The notes beneath the pieces are model-generated. The model had not been told where the DNA came from and did no database searches. It worked only from the letters and a program-made list of their open reading frames with translations. The position numbers and the translations under genes are program-made. A stretch of DNA of 64,000 bases from Gloeocapsa sp. PCC 7428. GTDB lineage: Bacteria; Cyanobacteriota; Cyanobacteriia; Cyanobacteriales; Chroococcidiopsidaceae. Position 1 is the first letter of the stretch; every line of letters begins with the position of its first letter. Location of the stretch: contig NC_019745.1 of the NCBI RefSeq assembly GCF_000317555.1, positions 2,604,001-2,668,000 on the forward strand. The letters are read 5' to 3'. Shown here in pieces: positions 27,767-38,231 of this stretch.

Positions 27767-28585
27767 GTGAATTCTCAAAGCTCACGACAACTTGGTAAAA
27801 CAAATCAGTTTTCTCAATGGCGATCGCTCATTGCAGATAGCCTCACGGTGTTTTGGGGTGATTGGTTGAAGTTGCGCGTACGCATTGCCCAAATAGCAGC
27901 CTCTGGGTTAGTGTCACCACTGATTTATATTTTAGCTTTTGGGCTAGGTTTGGGTAGCTCCTTACCGCAGCCAGCGATTGGAAATAGTTATTTAGAGTTT
28001 ATTTTGCCAGGAATGGTGGCATTGTCGTCAATGACGATTAGTTTTGGAGGTACGACGTTTTCCATTTGTGGCGATCGCTTGTTTACCAAAACGTTTGAAG
28101 AAATGCTGCTTGTTCCGGTTCATCCGCTGGCGTTGCATATCGGTAAAATGCTGGCAGGTATTGTGCGTGGATTGATGACGTCCGGTTCGGTGATTTTTAT
28201 CGCTATTCTATTTACTGGGAAAATTTGGAGTTTCCTTAACCCGTTATTTCTGCTGTTGCTTGTACTTAATTGTGCCGTCTTTGCAGGGTTGGGAGTTCTT
28301 GTTGGATTAAATGTGCGATCGCTTGAAAGTGTTGGACTATATAACAATTTTTTAATTATTCCGATGTCTTTTTTAGGCGCAACCTTTTTTGATCCTGCTA
28401 GCTTACCCGCCGCCTTAAAAGTGATTGTTTATCTTTTACCGCTTACCTATACCAGCACAGGATTACGCGCTGCTGCTTACTTACCGCTGTCGCAGTTTCC
28501 GTGGTATAGCATCCCAATTTTACTAGGGTGTGCGATCGCATTGTCGATGCTAGGAGCATATCAGTTTGCGCATCAACAAGATTGA
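27767..28585 (+). CDS. ABC-2 type transporter permease
   Basis: Six predicted membrane segments over 272 residues with the ABC-2 layout: an amphipathic entry (SLTVFWGDWLKLRVRIAQIAASGLVSPLIYILAFGLGLG), IVRGLMTSGSVIFIAILFTG, and the family motif YLLPLTYTSTGLRAAAYLP near the end. Exports drugs, lipids or polysaccharides with a separate ATPase. No ATP-binding gene is adjacent on either side, so its partner must be encoded elsewhere. The start is GTG at 27767; an ATG 14 bases upstream is out of frame. Confidence 0.88.
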   Translation: MNSQSSRQLGKTNQFSQWRSLIADSLTVFWGDWLKLRVRIAQIAASGLVSPLIYILAFGLGLGSSLPQPAIGNSYLEFILPGMVALSSMTISFGGTTFSICGDRLFTKTFEEMLLVPVHPLALHIGKMLAGIVRGLMTSGSVIFIAILFTGKIWSFLNPLFLLLLVLNCAVFAGLGVLVGLNVRSLESVGLYNNFLIIPMSFLGATFFDPASLPAALKVIVYLLPLTYTSTGLRAAAYLPLSQFPWYSIPILLGCAIALSMLGAYQFAHQQD

Positions 28586-28592
28586 TTGTGAT

Positions 28593-28612
28593 GGGTAAGG
28601 CATACCTTACCC
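28593..28612. repeat. GGGTAAGG palindrome (dispersed family)
   Basis: GGGTAAGG and CCTTACCC around a CATA loop, 7 bases after the permease stop. A variant of the GGGCAAGG element seen at 21650, 50210 and 51718. It may also serve as a terminator for the permease gene. Confidence 0.65.
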
Positions 28613-28700
28613 CTCTAATAGCTAAGAAAATTGTTGATAAATATTAGAAAAAACGAAATTTGTGATAAGGAGTTAGGTAGGTGTGAGGATGTAATGAAGT

Positions 28701-30497
28701 ATGAAAAAAATTGTGGCAGCCGCATTGTTTGTCTTTGCGATGTTGCCTTTCAAGGTATCTGCTCAAACTTATTCAGAATTCTACATCTTCGGCGATAGCT
28801 TAGTCGATGATGGCAACTTATTTCAACTCACAGGTGGACTCATTCCACCAAGTCCGCCATACTTTAATGGGCGATTTTCTAATGGTCTTGTTTTTGTCGA
28901 AATTTTAGGAACTGAGTTAGGAATCCCAACTGAGGCAACAAATAACTATGCTTTTGGTGGAACAACCTCAGGAAACATCAATTCACTCAATTTTTTAGTA
29001 GGTGCGCAACTACCATCGTTACCCGCGCAGCTAAATCTCTTTCTCACTACTACCGGAACTACCAGCGCTGATGCATTGTATGTCTTATGGGCAGGGGCGA
29101 ATGATTATATCATTTTGCCACCAGAACTACGGACAACTGATACCCAAGCGGTAGTCAACAATCTGTCTAATGCACTTACAACACTCATCGATGCTGGGGC
29201 GCGTAACTTAATTGTGCCTAACTTACCTGATTTGGGTAATACTCCCCAAGAACGTGTTTTACCAACTGCAACTGCACTAACTGCGTTAACAAATAGCCAT
29301 AACGCTAATTTAAGAACTGCGTTGCAAGGATTAGCGGCAAATCGTGACATTAATATTATTCCACTCGATGTCAATGCGCTATTGGGTGAGGTAACGGCTG
29401 ATCCGGCAACTTATGGCTTGACAAATGTTACTGATTCATGCTTGGGCAACCCAAACTGCACTAACCCCGATCAATTCTTATTCTGGGATGGAATTCATCC
29501 TTCAGCGCAAAGTCATCGCATTATTAGTGAATACGCGGCAGCTGTCATTACTGCACCGCAAGCAATTATTCCCCAAACTGATATTGCTTTGAATATTGCC
29601 AAAAGGCACGTACAGCATATCGATGCACGCTTATCAGCGCTGCGTGGAGTTCAAACTTCTACCGACAGGCGTTTGGGTGTATTCCTGAATGGCAATGTCA
29701 ACTTCGGCGATCGCAATACGACAAGTAACGAACCTGGCTACGACTTTATTAACACTCATATCACGGCAGGTGTAGACTACCGCGTTACAAACAATCTGGC
29801 GCTTGGTGTTGCGTTAGGTTATGTCGATAATGACACTGATTTAAGTAACAACTTGGGCGACATCAATGTTGATGGCTATGCTGTTTCAGTTTATAGCAAC
29901 TTTGTCCAAAATAACTTTTATACCGACGCGGTTCTCAGCTACGGCAATAATAACTTTGATATCGCGCGCCGAACGAATTTTTATAACCGTACTGCTACGG
30001 CGGATACAAATGGCAATCAATTTTCAGCAGATCTCAATAGCGGTTATGTGATTCGCTCAGGAAATGTTGCCTATGGACCGACACTTGGTTTGAGATACGA
30101 TCGCATTAATATTGACAGCTACACTGAAAACAATGCTGGTAGCTTGAATCTGCGGATTAATGACCAAGATGCTGAATCGTTTGTGCTAAGTGTTGGCGCG
30201 CAAGCATCTGTTGCTTTTAATACTGATGTTGGTACGGTTATTCCGCATCTCCGTGCCAGTTACGAACGCGAATTAGCTGATAATAATCGAGAAATTGTAA
30301 CGGAACTTGTTACCCAGCCAGGAATTCCGCTGCGCACCCGTGTAAGCGATCGCGATCGCGATTATGTCAAATTAGGCATTGGCGCACAGATAGTTTTTTC
30401 GGAAAATGCCTTAGGTTTGATTGATTACGAAACCGCGATCGGACGCGATAATTTTAACGAGCAAGTTGTTAAAGGAGAAATTCGCTACCAATTTTGA
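28701..30497 (+). CDS. Autotransporter GDSL esterase/lipase
   Basis: Cell-surface SGNH hydrolase fused to its own outer-membrane translocator (type V secretion). Domains: signal peptide (VAAALFVFAMLPFKVSAQ), an SGNH domain with block I FGDSLVDDGN near residue 30 (nucleophile Ser), block III WAGANDY near 133 and block V WDGIHPSAQSH near 258 (Asp/His), then from about 330 a 12-strand autotransporter barrel (GVFLNGNVNFGDR) ending in a terminal Phe (GEIRYQF). The 598-residue layout matches EstA-type autotransporters of proteobacteria. It should cleave short-chain esters at the cell surface. Such a protein is unusual in a cyanobacterium, and transfer is possible; base composition does not look obviously foreign. 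Confidence 0.92.
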   Translation: MKKIVAAALFVFAMLPFKVSAQTYSEFYIFGDSLVDDGNLFQLTGGLIPPSPPYFNGRFSNGLVFVEILGTELGIPTEATNNYAFGGTTSGNINSLNFLVGAQLPSLPAQLNLFLTTTGTTSADALYVLWAGANDYIILPPELRTTDTQAVVNNLSNALTTLIDAGARNLIVPNLPDLGNTPQERVLPTATALTALTNSHNANLRTALQGLAANRDINIIPLDVNALLGEVTADPATYGLTNVTDSCLGNPNCTNPDQFLFWDGIHPSAQSHRIISEYAAAVITAPQAIIPQTDIALNIAKRHVQHIDARLSALRGVQTSTDRRLGVFLNGNVNFGDRNTTSNEPGYDFINTHITAGVDYRVTNNLALGVALGYVDNDTDLSNNLGDINVDGYAVSVYSNFVQNNFYTDAVLSYGNNNFDIARRTNFYNRTATADTNGNQFSADLNSGYVIRSGNVAYGPTLGLRYDRINIDSYTENNAGSLNLRINDQDAESFVLSVGAQASVAFNTDVGTVIPHLRASYERELADNNREIVTELVTQPGIPLRTRVSDRDRDYVKLGIGAQIVFSENALGLIDYETAIGRDNFNEQVVKGEIRYQF

Positions 30498-30671
30498 TGT
30501 AGTTAATAGATGATATCATCTCCGGTTAAATAACCAGAACAATAGTTGACAGTGAACAGTGAAGAGAGTGTGGGAAGACTTTGTCAACTGTCAACTATCA
30601 ACGGCGAGTCATTAAACTATGCGCGAGCGGGGAGTGTCGAACCAGGTTCTAAGCATCTCTTCAATTGCTAT

Positions 30672-30704
30672 AATTGGTGATAGGAGCAAATCCTATCACC
30701 AATT
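30672..30704. terminator. Perfect 14-bp hairpin between convergent genes
   Basis: AATTGGTGATAGGA (30672-30685) pairs perfectly with TCCTATCACCAATT (30691-30704) over the loop GCAAA. It lies between the GDSL autotransporter and the convergent sdhA, 20 bases beyond the sdhA stop, so it could stop transcription from both sides. The sequence next to it (ACCATTACCCATTACCAATT) resembles a dispersed TAATGG-type repeat also seen near 56656-56676. Confidence 0.55.
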
Positions 30705-30723
30705 AACCATTACCCATTACCAA

Positions 30724-32451
30724 TTAATACTTTCTTTCTTGTGGTTCAAACATCGTAATTGTTACAGGACGATATTGTAGGTCAATTCCCGCAGGTGAAT
30801 AGTAAGCCATCGTGTGTTTGAGAAAGTCAGTATCATTGCGATCAAAGTAATCTTCACGGTAATGCGCGCCACGACTTTCTTGGCGATTCAATGCTGAGGC
30901 GAGAATGACTTGTCCGACAACAAATAAACTTTGAAGTTCTAATGCTTCAATAATTTCTGTATTCCAACACGTACTTTTATCGTCTAAATAAATATCTGGA
31001 TATTGCTGTTGCAATTGTTGGATTTGTTGTAAACCTTCTTGCATAATTTCTGCGGTACGAAAGACGCCACAATGCTGCGTCATGCAGTCTTGAAACGCGG
31101 TACGAACTTGGTTGATGCGGTACTTTCCTGGTTGTTCGAGTAAGGCTTGTAGGCGACGCTGGGCTTCTGTGATGTAACGTTGCTCGTCGATTATGGGTAA
31201 CTTGCGATTTTGCACATACTGCGCGATCGCCGCCCCTGTTCTCCGCCCGTAAACGACACATTCAAGTAGTGAATTGCTTCCTAGACGATTTGCGCCATGC
31301 ACCGAAACACACGCACACTCACCCGCCGCGAAGAAACCCTCAACTAAATTGTCACCACTACTGCGGACTTGTCCATTGGTATTCACCGGAATTCCCCCCA
31401 TCGAATAATGCACCGTAGGGCGTATCGGAATCGGTTGATGTACTGCGTCAATTCCAACTAAGCGGTGGGCTTCTTCCCAACAAAAGGGAACGCGACTCAT
31501 AATTTTTTCTTGTCCCATATGACGCAAATCGAGATAGACAAATGGTCCTCCTGCACTACCATCAGGATGAATACCACGACTTGCACGAATTTCAAGCGCG
31601 ATCGCGCGCGATGTGATATCGCGTGGTGCTAATTCCATCCGACTCGGTGCATAATTCGCCATAAAGCGATCGCCTTCGCTATTAATTAAATACGCACCTT
31701 CACCGCGCACAGCTTCCGAAATCAAAACGCCGACTGGATACAAACCGGTGGGGTGAAATTGCACAAACTCCATATCTTCCAACGGCAACCCGACCATTGC
31801 GGTCATTGCCAAACCATCACCTGTGGAAGCATAATCATTCGAGGTGGTATTATAAACGCGACCATAACCACCGGTTGCAAACATCACTGCTTTAGCGCGA
31901 ACGATTTCTAAATGTCCATCGCGAATGTTGTACGTCACAATTCCTTTGGCTTGACCATCTTCTAAAATCAAGCGCAGGACGTACCACTCATCGTAAATTT
32001 GGACGCCATATCGCCGTAAATTATTGACAAGTTCGTGTAAAATTGCGTGACCAGTTTTATCGGCTGCGTAGCAAGTGCGGTTATGCGAGTGTCCCCCAAA
32101 CGCACGTTGCGCAATCCGCCCATCGGGTAAACGGGAGAATAACACCCCCATGTGTTCCAGATCGATCACTACATCTGGTGCTTCTCGCGCTAGCAATTCC
32201 ACCGCATCTTGATCGGCGAGGTAGTCAGAACCTTTAACCGTATCAAATGCATGGGCTTCCCAAGTATCACTAGCATCGACATTTTTGAGCGTTGCAGCGA
32301 TTCCCCCTTGCGCGGCGACTGAGTGCGATCGAATTGGGTGCGTCTTGGCAACAACCGCAATATCTAGTTTTGGATCAGTGCGGGCAATTTCTACTGCGGC
32401 GCGACATCCGGCTAATCCGCCACCAACTATAACAACATCGTGTTCGAGCAT
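30724..32451 (-). CDS. sdhA: Succinate dehydrogenase/fumarate reductase flavoprotein subunit
   Basis: FAD-carrying catalytic subunit that oxidises succinate to fumarate and feeds the thylakoid or plasma-membrane quinone pool. Seen over 575 residues: N-terminal FAD-binding [18 protein letters not shown], the flavinylation-site motif [75 protein letters not shown] and the C-terminal [11 protein letters not shown]. SdhB and membrane subunits are not adjacent, common in cyanobacteria where sdh genes are scattered. ATG at 32451 is the natural start. (Motifs are quoted in parts; together they cover the whole protein.). Confidence 0.94.
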   Translation of the reverse strand: MLEHDVVIVGGGLAGCRAAVEIARTDPKLDIAVVAKTHPIRSHSVAAQGGIAATLKNVDASDTWEAHAFDTVKGSDYLADQDAVELLAREAPDVVIDLEHMGVLFSRLPDGRIAQRAFGGHSHNRTCYAADKTGHAILHELVNNLRRYGVQIYDEWYVLRLILEDGQAKGIVTYNIRDGHLEIVRAKAVMFATGGYGRVYNTTSNDYASTGDGLAMTAMVGLPLEDMEFVQFHPTGLYPVGVLISEAVRGEGAYLINSEGDRFMANYAPSRMELAPRDITSRAIALEIRASRGIHPDGSAGGPFVYLDLRHMGQEKIMSRVPFCWEEAHRLVGIDAVHQPIPIRPTVHYSMGGIPVNTNGQVRSSGDNLVEGFFAAGECACVSVHGANRLGSNSLLECVVYGRRTGAAIAQYVQNRKLPIIDEQRYITEAQRRLQALLEQPGKYRINQVRTAFQDCMTQHCGVFRTAEIMQEGLQQIQQLQQQYPDIYLDDKSTCWNTEIIEALELQSLFVVGQVILASALNRQESRGAHYREDYFDRNDTDFLKHTMAYYSPAGIDLQYRPVTITMFEPQERKY

Positions 32452-32780
32452 GATTTAGTATAAAATTTTTGCTTTTAATTTAGCTTATAAATCTATTGTG
32501 GTCTGAAATCTGTAAAGCCTAGCGAATGAATTCGCGGCTTAAAAACAAAGTCCACCTGCGTGGACTAAAGAAGATCAAGGCTGTAAAAATCTGTGAAGAC
32601 AGGTTTTGTTTGTGTAGCGGCGGTTGAAACCGCGTCTTTTCTTAGTTTCAAAACAGCACGCAACCTTAACAACCAAAACATCAAAGAAGTTCCCCTGACC
32701 CCTGACCTCTGACCTCTGACCCCTCTTAAAAAGGGTTAATATTATAGACTAACCGATTAATACTCATCCACCTTGCGTTC
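32452..32780. repeat. Intergenic region packed with short inverted repeats
   Basis: 329 bases between divergent sdhA and pdhB; both promoters should lie here. It holds AGTCCAC/GTGGACT (32549-32566), AAAATCTGT/ACAGGTTTT around GAAG (32586-32607, related to the 3388 hairpin), GCGGTT/AACCGC (32620-32633) followed by GTCTTTT, and CCCTGACCCC/TGACCTC heptamer repeats (32692-32723). GCGAATGAATTCGCGGC at 32522 is related to the 43279 element. No gene seen. Confidence 0.65.
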
Positions 32781-33764
32781 ATGGCAGAAACACTCTTTTT
32801 TAACGCGCTGCGTGCCGCCATTGATGAAGAAATGGCACGCGATGCCACCGTATTTGTTCTCGGTGAAGACGTCGGACACTACGGCGGTTCGTACAAAGTT
32901 ACCAAAGACCTTTATAAGAAGTACGGTGAACTGCGGCTACTCGACACACCAATCGCCGAAAATAGCTTTACCGGACTCGCTGTAGGTGCGGCAATGACGG
33001 GGTTGCGCCCGATTGTTGAAGGCATGAACATGGGGTTTTTACTGCTTGCCTTTAACCAAATTGCGAATAATGCTGGAATGCTACGCTACACCTCAGGCGG
33101 TAACTTCAAAATTCCGATGGTGATTCGCGGTCCTGGTGGCGTGGGTAGGCAACTCGGTGCCGAACACTCGCAACGGCTAGAAGCTTATTTTCAGGCAGTT
33201 CCAGGGTTAAAGATTGTCGCCTGTTCTACGCCTTATAACGCCAAAGGATTACTCAAGTCAGCGATTCGTGACGAGAATCCAGTACTATTTTTTGAACACG
33301 TACTGCTGTACAACTTAAAAGAAGATTTACCCGAAACTGAATATTTATTGCCTTTAGATAAAGCCGAAGTTGTCCGTCAAGGCAAGGACGTGACAATTTT
33401 GACGTACTCGCGAATGCGGCATCACGTCATGCAAGCGGTCAAAACTTTAGAAAAAAATGGCTTTGACCCTGAGGTGATCGATTTAATTTCGCTCAAGCCT
33501 CTCGATTTTGAGACGATTGGCGAGTCGATTCGCAAAACGCATCGTGTCATTATTGTGGAAGAGTGTATGCGTACTGGCGGTATTGGTGCTGAACTGATTG
33601 CTTCAATTAACGATCGCCTTTTCGATGAACTCGATGCACCTGTACTGCGCTTGTCTTCACAAGATATTCCGACACCTTACAATGGAGCTTTAGAACGATT
33701 GACAATTGTGCAGCCTGAGCAAATTATCGAAGCAGTCGAGAAAATGGTGGCGTTACGCGTTTAG
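32781..33764 (+). CDS. pdhB: Pyruvate dehydrogenase E1 component, beta subunit
   Basis: Beta chain of the thiamine-diphosphate E1 enzyme that decarboxylates pyruvate for acetyl-CoA synthesis. 327 residues with the transketolase pyrimidine-binding domain ([57 protein letters not shown], the E of TPIAE being the TPP-activating Glu type) and the C-terminal domain ([33 protein letters not shown]). The alpha subunit and E2/E3 genes are not nearby, as usual in cyanobacteria. It precedes secD-secF by 34 bases on the same strand, so co-transcription with the Sec accessory genes is likely. Confidence 0.94.
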   Translation: MAETLFFNALRAAIDEEMARDATVFVLGEDVGHYGGSYKVTKDLYKKYGELRLLDTPIAENSFTGLAVGAAMTGLRPIVEGMNMGFLLLAFNQIANNAGMLRYTSGGNFKIPMVIRGPGGVGRQLGAEHSQRLEAYFQAVPGLKIVACSTPYNAKGLLKSAIRDENPVLFFEHVLLYNLKEDLPETEYLLPLDKAEVVRQGKDVTILTYSRMRHHVMQAVKTLEKNGFDPEVIDLISLKPLDFETIGESIRKTHRVIIVEECMRTGGIGAELIASINDRLFDELDAPVLRLSSQDIPTPYNGALERLTIVQPEQIIEAVEKMVALRV

Positions 33765-33798
33765 AACGCATTTACATTGTTGCAGGCGGGTTTAGAGT

Positions 33799-35214
33799 AT
33801 GCAAAGACAGCGATCGCTATTGGCTTTGATCGTCGTTTTGGTAATCGCTGCGATCGTGGCGATCGCCAGAATTCCGATTTCCTTGGGGCTAGACCTCCAG
33901 GGTGGTTCGCAGTTAACGATTCAAGTGCAACCAACAGCGGAAATTCCACAAATTACTGACCGCGAACTAGAAGCCGTTCAGAGGGTAATTGAAAATCGAA
34001 TTAATGGTTTGGGTGTTTCGGAACCTGTTGTGCAAACAGTCGGGCAAGACCAAATTCTTGTCCAACTGCCTGGTGTGAGCGATCCTGAGCAAGCTGAGCG
34101 GGTGCTTGGCGGTACTGCCCAGTTAGAGTTTCGCACGCAGCGACCTGGTACCGAAGCCCAATTATTTGCCGAACAGCAAGTGCGATTGGCACTGCTAGCA
34201 AAACAGCAAGAGCTAAGAACCACAGGTAACACCGCAGAAATTCAGCAAAATCAGGAAGCGATTGACCGTAGTAATACAGCGATCGCGCAGTTATTTGAAA
34301 GCACGAATCCTCCGCTGACAGGCAGAAACCTCGAAGATGCGTTTGGTCAACCCACGCAGGTCGCCAACAACTGGGAAGTTGGGATTCGCTTCGATTCACC
34401 TGGTGCTGAACTTTTTGCGCAACTGACGCGTAATCTTGCAGGAACAGGACGCAGTATCGGTATTTTTCTTGATAACGAATTAATTAGCGCTCCTACAGTA
34501 GGTCCTGAATTTGCGCAAACCGGAATCACTGGAGGATCAGCCGTAATTACAGGACGCTTTACTGCCCAAGAAGCGAACGATTTAGCAATTCAATTACGTG
34601 GTGGCGCGTTACCTGTCCCTGTTGAAATTGTCGAGAATCGGACTGTAGGTGCCACCTTAGGAAGAGACAGCATTCAACGCAGTATTTATGCTGGTATTGG
34701 TGGTTTGATTCTCGTGTTGATCTTCATGGTCATCTACTATCGCCTTCCTGGTTTAATTGCCGATCTATCTCTCGTTGTTTATGCTTTACTCACCTGGGCG
34801 AGTTTTGCGTTACTCGGTGTCACGTTGACACTGCCTGGAATTGCGGGTTTTATTCTTAGTATTGGTATGGCAGTTGACGCTAACGTCCTGATTTTTGAGC
34901 GAACGCGCGAGGAACTTCGTGCCGGTAAGTCGCTGTATCGTTCAGTTGAATCAGGGTTTTACCGCGCTTTTTCCAGTATTTTAGACAGCAATGTAACAAC
35001 CTGGATTGCTTGCGCAGCATTGTTCTGGTTAGGAGCAGGTTTAGTACGTGGTTTTGCCTTAACTTTGGCGCTTGGTATCGCCGTGAGTATGTTTACAGCG
35101 ATTACTTGTAGTCGTACGCTGATGTTTATTGCCATTAGCTTGCCTTCGTTGCGTAAACCAGAATTGTACTGCCCAAACCTACCAGCAGTTCGGAGGGCAG
35201 AGGTGACACGATGA
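33799..35214 (+). CDS. secD: Protein translocase subunit SecD
   Basis: Inner/thylakoid membrane RND-like subunit that uses the proton-motive force to pull secretory proteins out of SecYEG. Seen over 471 residues: TM1 near 8-28, the conserved [15 protein letters not shown], a P1 domain with [20 protein letters not shown] and [50 protein letters not shown], and five C-terminal membrane helices including [27 protein letters not shown]. It overlaps secF by four bases (ATGA). No yajC is present here. Confidence 0.95.
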   Translation: MQRQRSLLALIVVLVIAAIVAIARIPISLGLDLQGGSQLTIQVQPTAEIPQITDRELEAVQRVIENRINGLGVSEPVVQTVGQDQILVQLPGVSDPEQAERVLGGTAQLEFRTQRPGTEAQLFAEQQVRLALLAKQQELRTTGNTAEIQQNQEAIDRSNTAIAQLFESTNPPLTGRNLEDAFGQPTQVANNWEVGIRFDSPGAELFAQLTRNLAGTGRSIGIFLDNELISAPTVGPEFAQTGITGGSAVITGRFTAQEANDLAIQLRGGALPVPVEIVENRTVGATLGRDSIQRSIYAGIGGLILVLIFMVIYYRLPGLIADLSLVVYALLTWASFALLGVTLTLPGIAGFILSIGMAVDANVLIFERTREELRAGKSLYRSVESGFYRAFSSILDSNVTTWIACAALFWLGAGLVRGFALTLALGIAVSMFTAITCSRTLMFIAISLPSLRKPELYCPNLPAVRRAEVTR

Positions 35215-36182
35215 AACTGAGTATTAACCAATCGCGAAAACTATGGTGGACAATTTCTACCGCCGCAATCATTGCTGGGTTCGTGGCAATGCTGATTTCT
35301 TGGCAGCAAATTGGCGCGCCATTGCGTCCTAGTTTAGATTTTGTTGGCGGTACGCGATTACAACTCGAACGCGATTGTAGTCAACCGAATAACTGCGCTC
35401 AACCGATAGATATTACTGCGGTGCGCGAAGTTCTCGCCGCGCAAGGACTTTCTAACAGCAGCATTCAGATTTTGGGGCAAGAACAACAAGGAATCTCGAT
35501 TCGCACGAGTACCTTAAATGTCGAGCAACGGACGCAGTTGCAAGATGCATTAAGTCAACAAATTGGTGCATTCGATCCGCAATCGACGCAGATCGACACC
35601 GTAGGTCCAACAATTGGTCGCCAGTTGTTAACTTCTGGCTTGTTGGCGTTAATTGTCTCGTTTGTCGGCATTATCATCTATATTAGTCTGCGGTTTCAGT
35701 TGGACTTTGCCGTATTTGGAATTATCGCGCTCCTGCATGATGTGTTGACAACGGCAGGCGTTTTTGCCATTTTAGGCTTAGTGTGGGGCGTTGAGGTAGA
35801 CAGTTTATTTATTGTTGCTTTACTCACCATCACGGGTTTTTCGGTTAACGATACTGTGGTAATTTATGACCGAATTCGGGAAATATTAAAAACAAGTCCT
35901 GACCGTCCGATTAGTGATATTGTCGATGATGCTGTCAATCAAACGCTCACAAGATCAATTAACACGACATTAACAACATTACTCGCGTTGTTTTCTATTT
36001 TTCTATTTGGTGGAGAAACTTTAAAATACTTTGCTTTAGCATTGATTATCGGTTTCATTTGTGGTGCTTACTCCAGCATCTTCATCGCGAGTACTCTCCT
36101 TGCATGGTGGCGCGAACGTAATGGTCAACGTTTGGCAACACAAGGTGCATCTGTGATTAATTCCTCACCGGAAGATCCTTAG
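35211..36182 (+). CDS. secF: Protein translocase subunit SecF
   Basis: Partner of SecD in the accessory Sec complex. 323 residues: TM1 near 12-32, the SecF signature [13 protein letters not shown], a small periplasmic domain, [20 protein letters not shown], and five C-terminal helices with [18 protein letters not shown] and [24 protein letters not shown] at 35211 overlaps the secD stop as ATGA, indicating translational coupling. A hypothetical membrane protein follows after 16 bases and may share the transcript. Confidence 0.95.
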   Translation: MKLSINQSRKLWWTISTAAIIAGFVAMLISWQQIGAPLRPSLDFVGGTRLQLERDCSQPNNCAQPIDITAVREVLAAQGLSNSSIQILGQEQQGISIRTSTLNVEQRTQLQDALSQQIGAFDPQSTQIDTVGPTIGRQLLTSGLLALIVSFVGIIIYISLRFQLDFAVFGIIALLHDVLTTAGVFAILGLVWGVEVDSLFIVALLTITGFSVNDTVVIYDRIREILKTSPDRPISDIVDDAVNQTLTRSINTTLTTLLALFSIFLFGGETLKYFALALIIGFICGAYSSIFIASTLLAWWRERNGQRLATQGASVINSSPEDP

Positions 36183-36198
36183 AAATCCTACCCTCACT

Positions 36199-36612
36199 AT
36201 GGCTCAACCCAATCAGCCACGCTATTACAATCAATCTGAAATTTATCACGACACAACTTTTAAACAGCAAGTTGAGAAGCTACATCAGCTAACTGTCTAC
36301 GGTAGATGGTTGTTTGTCGGTATATTGTGGCTAACGATTGGTTTGTTGAGCTTGTGGGGGTTACGCGAAGAAATTGCTTTGTGGCGACAGTATTTCACCT
36401 GGGTAGCAGTGCGCTATGGCTTGTACTACAACCCAATACCAACTTTGGGTTTAGCAATCTGTATTGGGATGACTTTAAGTGTCTTGATATGGCAAAGTCG
36501 CAATATCCTCTGGGGAATACCTTCGCAGGAAAAGCGCCGTTTAGAACAACAAGTGCATCGCATTCGTCAACAAGGTGCGACTCATCCATTATGGAAGTGG
36601 GTTTGTCGGTAG
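36199..36612 (+). CDS. Hypothetical two-helix membrane protein
   Basis: Unrecognised 137-residue protein with an N-terminal soluble segment (YYNQSEIYHDTTFKQQVEKL), two membrane helices at about 38-56 (WLFVGILWLTIGLLSLWGL) and 82-100 (LGLAICIGMTLSVLIW), and a basic C-terminal tail. It begins 16 bases after secF and is probably the last gene of the pdhB-secD-secF transcript. Two other frames are open across it, but this one has the conserved-looking hydrophobic pattern and the operon spacing. Function unknown. Confidence 0.75.
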   Translation: MAQPNQPRYYNQSEIYHDTTFKQQVEKLHQLTVYGRWLFVGILWLTIGLLSLWGLREEIALWRQYFTWVAVRYGLYYNPIPTLGLAICIGMTLSVLIWQSRNILWGIPSQEKRRLEQQVHRIRQQGATHPLWKWVCR

Positions 36613-36623
36613 TTTAAATTTTA

Positions 36624-36694
36624 AGCGGGCAGCGAGAATCGAACTCGCATCAATAGCTTGGAAGGCTATGGTTTTACCACTAAACTATGCCCGC
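36624..36694 (-). tRNA. tRNA-Gly (anticodon UCC)
   Basis: On the minus strand a cloverleaf folds from 36694 to 36624: acceptor GCGGGCA pairs with TGCCCGC, D-loop AGTTTAGTGGTAAAAC, anticodon stem ATAGC/GCTAT with loop CTTCCAA (anticodon TCC), and T arm GCGAG-TTCGATT-CTCGC. CCA is not encoded. It reads GGA (and by wobble GGG) codons. 71 bases is the normal length for tRNA-Gly. The gene lies just after the hypothetical membrane protein, on the opposite strand. Confidence 0.96.
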
Positions 36695-36898
36695 AGCGGA
36701 ATCTAGCTTAACTAAGATAACACATATTGCTAATTGAATACAAATTGATCTTCATTTTTTCACTGTGTCAGTTTAAAAGCTGCACTATACTAAGCGGACA
36801 GATCGCACCATACTGAAGTTATGCCATTTCACTTTGAAGTTACTACAGATAGGCAGTTTTTATTTAGTGAAAAGGTATTAAATGCCTTGGAGTAAATA

Positions 36899-37339
36899 AT
36901 GTCGTCGCGTACCAATCGTCGGAATGGATACCTTGCGGCTGTGCTAGGAAGCTTAATTGGTGCGGGAACTTTGATTCCGTTAGGTTTGCGTTTGGGAATT
37001 GCATACGCCCAAACGTTTATGCCTCATGCTGAACTTGATGGGCTGATTCCACCGATTCTAGGTGGATTTGTCGGCTGGTGGATGGGTTCAGTGTTGGGAT
37101 GCTGGTTAGGTTTACGCTGGCGACGTTATCGCGAAGCTCATAAAACAGCTATTGTATTGACGGTGCTGACACCTCTCGGCATATTTTTATGGGTATTTAT
37201 TTCTATTAATTTGTCGAACTGGGTTAGGGATAATATAAGTGGTTTAGGGTTCGTACAAATCGACGAGACTGTAGTTACATCAATAACAATTGGTTTTACG
37301 GTTGTTGTTTTAGCATTGCTTTCACGGTTGTTAACTTGA
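36899..37339 (+). CDS. Hypothetical multi-helix membrane protein
   Basis: Unrecognised 146-residue protein, mostly hydrophobic: four probable membrane segments at about 9-34, 50-72, 82-102 (LTVLTPLGIFLWVFISINLS) and 120-144. A Gly-rich pattern (LGSLIGAGTLIPLGLRLG, GGFVGWWMGSVLGCWLGLRW) suggests closely packed helices. ATG at 36899; no strong Shine-Dalgarno sequence. Stands alone between tRNA-Gly and a dispersed repeat. Function unknown. Confidence 0.7.
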   Translation: MSSRTNRRNGYLAAVLGSLIGAGTLIPLGLRLGIAYAQTFMPHAELDGLIPPILGGFVGWWMGSVLGCWLGLRWRRYREAHKTAIVLTVLTPLGIFLWVFISINLSNWVRDNISGLGFVQIDETVVTSITIGFTVVVLALLSRLLT

Positions 37340-37373
37340 TGATTTTGCCTCTAGTTTGAGGCTTAGAGAGGTT

Positions 37374-37441
37374 CGCCCCCTAAATCCACGCCACTTGCAC
37401 TCGGCGAGGACGCCTCCAAGGGCGCAGTGGCTCCCCTTAAT
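37374..37441. repeat. Dispersed repeat, second copy
   Basis: Begins CCCCCTAAATCCACGCCACTTGC (quoted core 18 bases shared exactly with 24614-24631), then GGCGAGGACGCCTCC, GGGCGCAGTGG and CTCCCCTTAATGG. It separates two convergent genes (the hypothetical membrane protein and the LysE exporter). The two copies differ after the core, so only the core and general layout are conserved. Confidence 0.6.
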
Positions 37442-37488
37442 GGTTGAGAAGTTCTTCGCACTTTTGATTTTTCAAATTCCAGATAAGG

Positions 37489-38127
37489 TTATTCTTGTTC
37501 GGCTATGGCGAGGCGGAGTCCAATGAAGATGAGAATTGAGCCTGCTAGCCATTTTTGGAATTTAGCTATACCGGAACTGTTGCGCAACCATGTTTGTAGC
37601 CAAGTACCAGCTTTACTGAGGACTAGAACAACGACGGTAAGCCAAAGAATTGAGAGGATAACAAATAGCATTCCTAGTGCGATCATCTGTAGTGCTGCAT
37701 CGCTTCGGGTAGGATCGACAAATTGCGGGAGAAACGACAAGAAGAATAGCGCTAATTCGGGGTTGAAAATGTTTGTGAGTAATCCTTGCGAGAAGGTGTT
37801 TGATAGCGTTGTTGTTTGTGGAATTGTGACGGTAGAATTGCGATCGCGCGCTAAAAGTGTCCGAATTCCTAAGTAAATTAGGTACCCCGCACCTACATAT
37901 TTAACAATGTTGTACGCTACTGTTGATGTCATCAAAAGCGCGGAAAGTCCAGCAGCTGCGGTTAATACATGAACAAGAATTCCTACACTCAATCCAATCG
38001 CAGAAATTGCACCAACGCGTTGTCCTTGTTTTAGAGTACGTGCAGTTACATATAGCATTCCAGGACCAGGCTTCACAATCAAAACAATGGCAGTACCTAT
38101 GAATACGACAAGACTCGAATCAAGCAT
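37489..38127 (-). CDS. LysE/RhtB-family amino-acid exporter
   Basis: Inner-membrane efflux protein of 212 residues with five to six helices. The family signature is at the N-terminus: FIGTAIVLIVKPGPGMLYVTARTLKQG, followed by GLSVGILVHVLTAAAGLSAL, YVGAGYLIYLGIRTL and FSQGLLTNIFNPELALFFLSFLPQFVDP near residue 115. Members export lysine, arginine, threonine or homoserine lactones; the substrate is undetermined here. It starts 104 bases upstream, divergently, from the exbB gene. Confidence 0.93.
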   Translation of the reverse strand: MLDSSLVVFIGTAIVLIVKPGPGMLYVTARTLKQGQRVGAISAIGLSVGILVHVLTAAAGLSALLMTSTVAYNIVKYVGAGYLIYLGIRTLLARDRNSTVTIPQTTTLSNTFSQGLLTNIFNPELALFFLSFLPQFVDPTRSDAALQMIALGMLFVILSILWLTVVVLVLSKAGTWLQTWLRNSSGIAKFQKWLAGSILIFIGLRLAIAEQE

Positions 38128-38231
38128 GACTTCTTTTGTTGATTTGATAATCCTCTCTTAACTTTAACAGTGTATTTAAGTAGAACAGGTATCTACATAC
38201 ACAGCGATTTCAAGAGCCAGAGAAAATAAAC

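Noticed and set aside
36306-36617. Second plus-strand frame across the hypothetical two-helix protein
   Set aside because: The frame starting at 36199 has operon spacing to secF and two clean membrane helices; the other lacks these.
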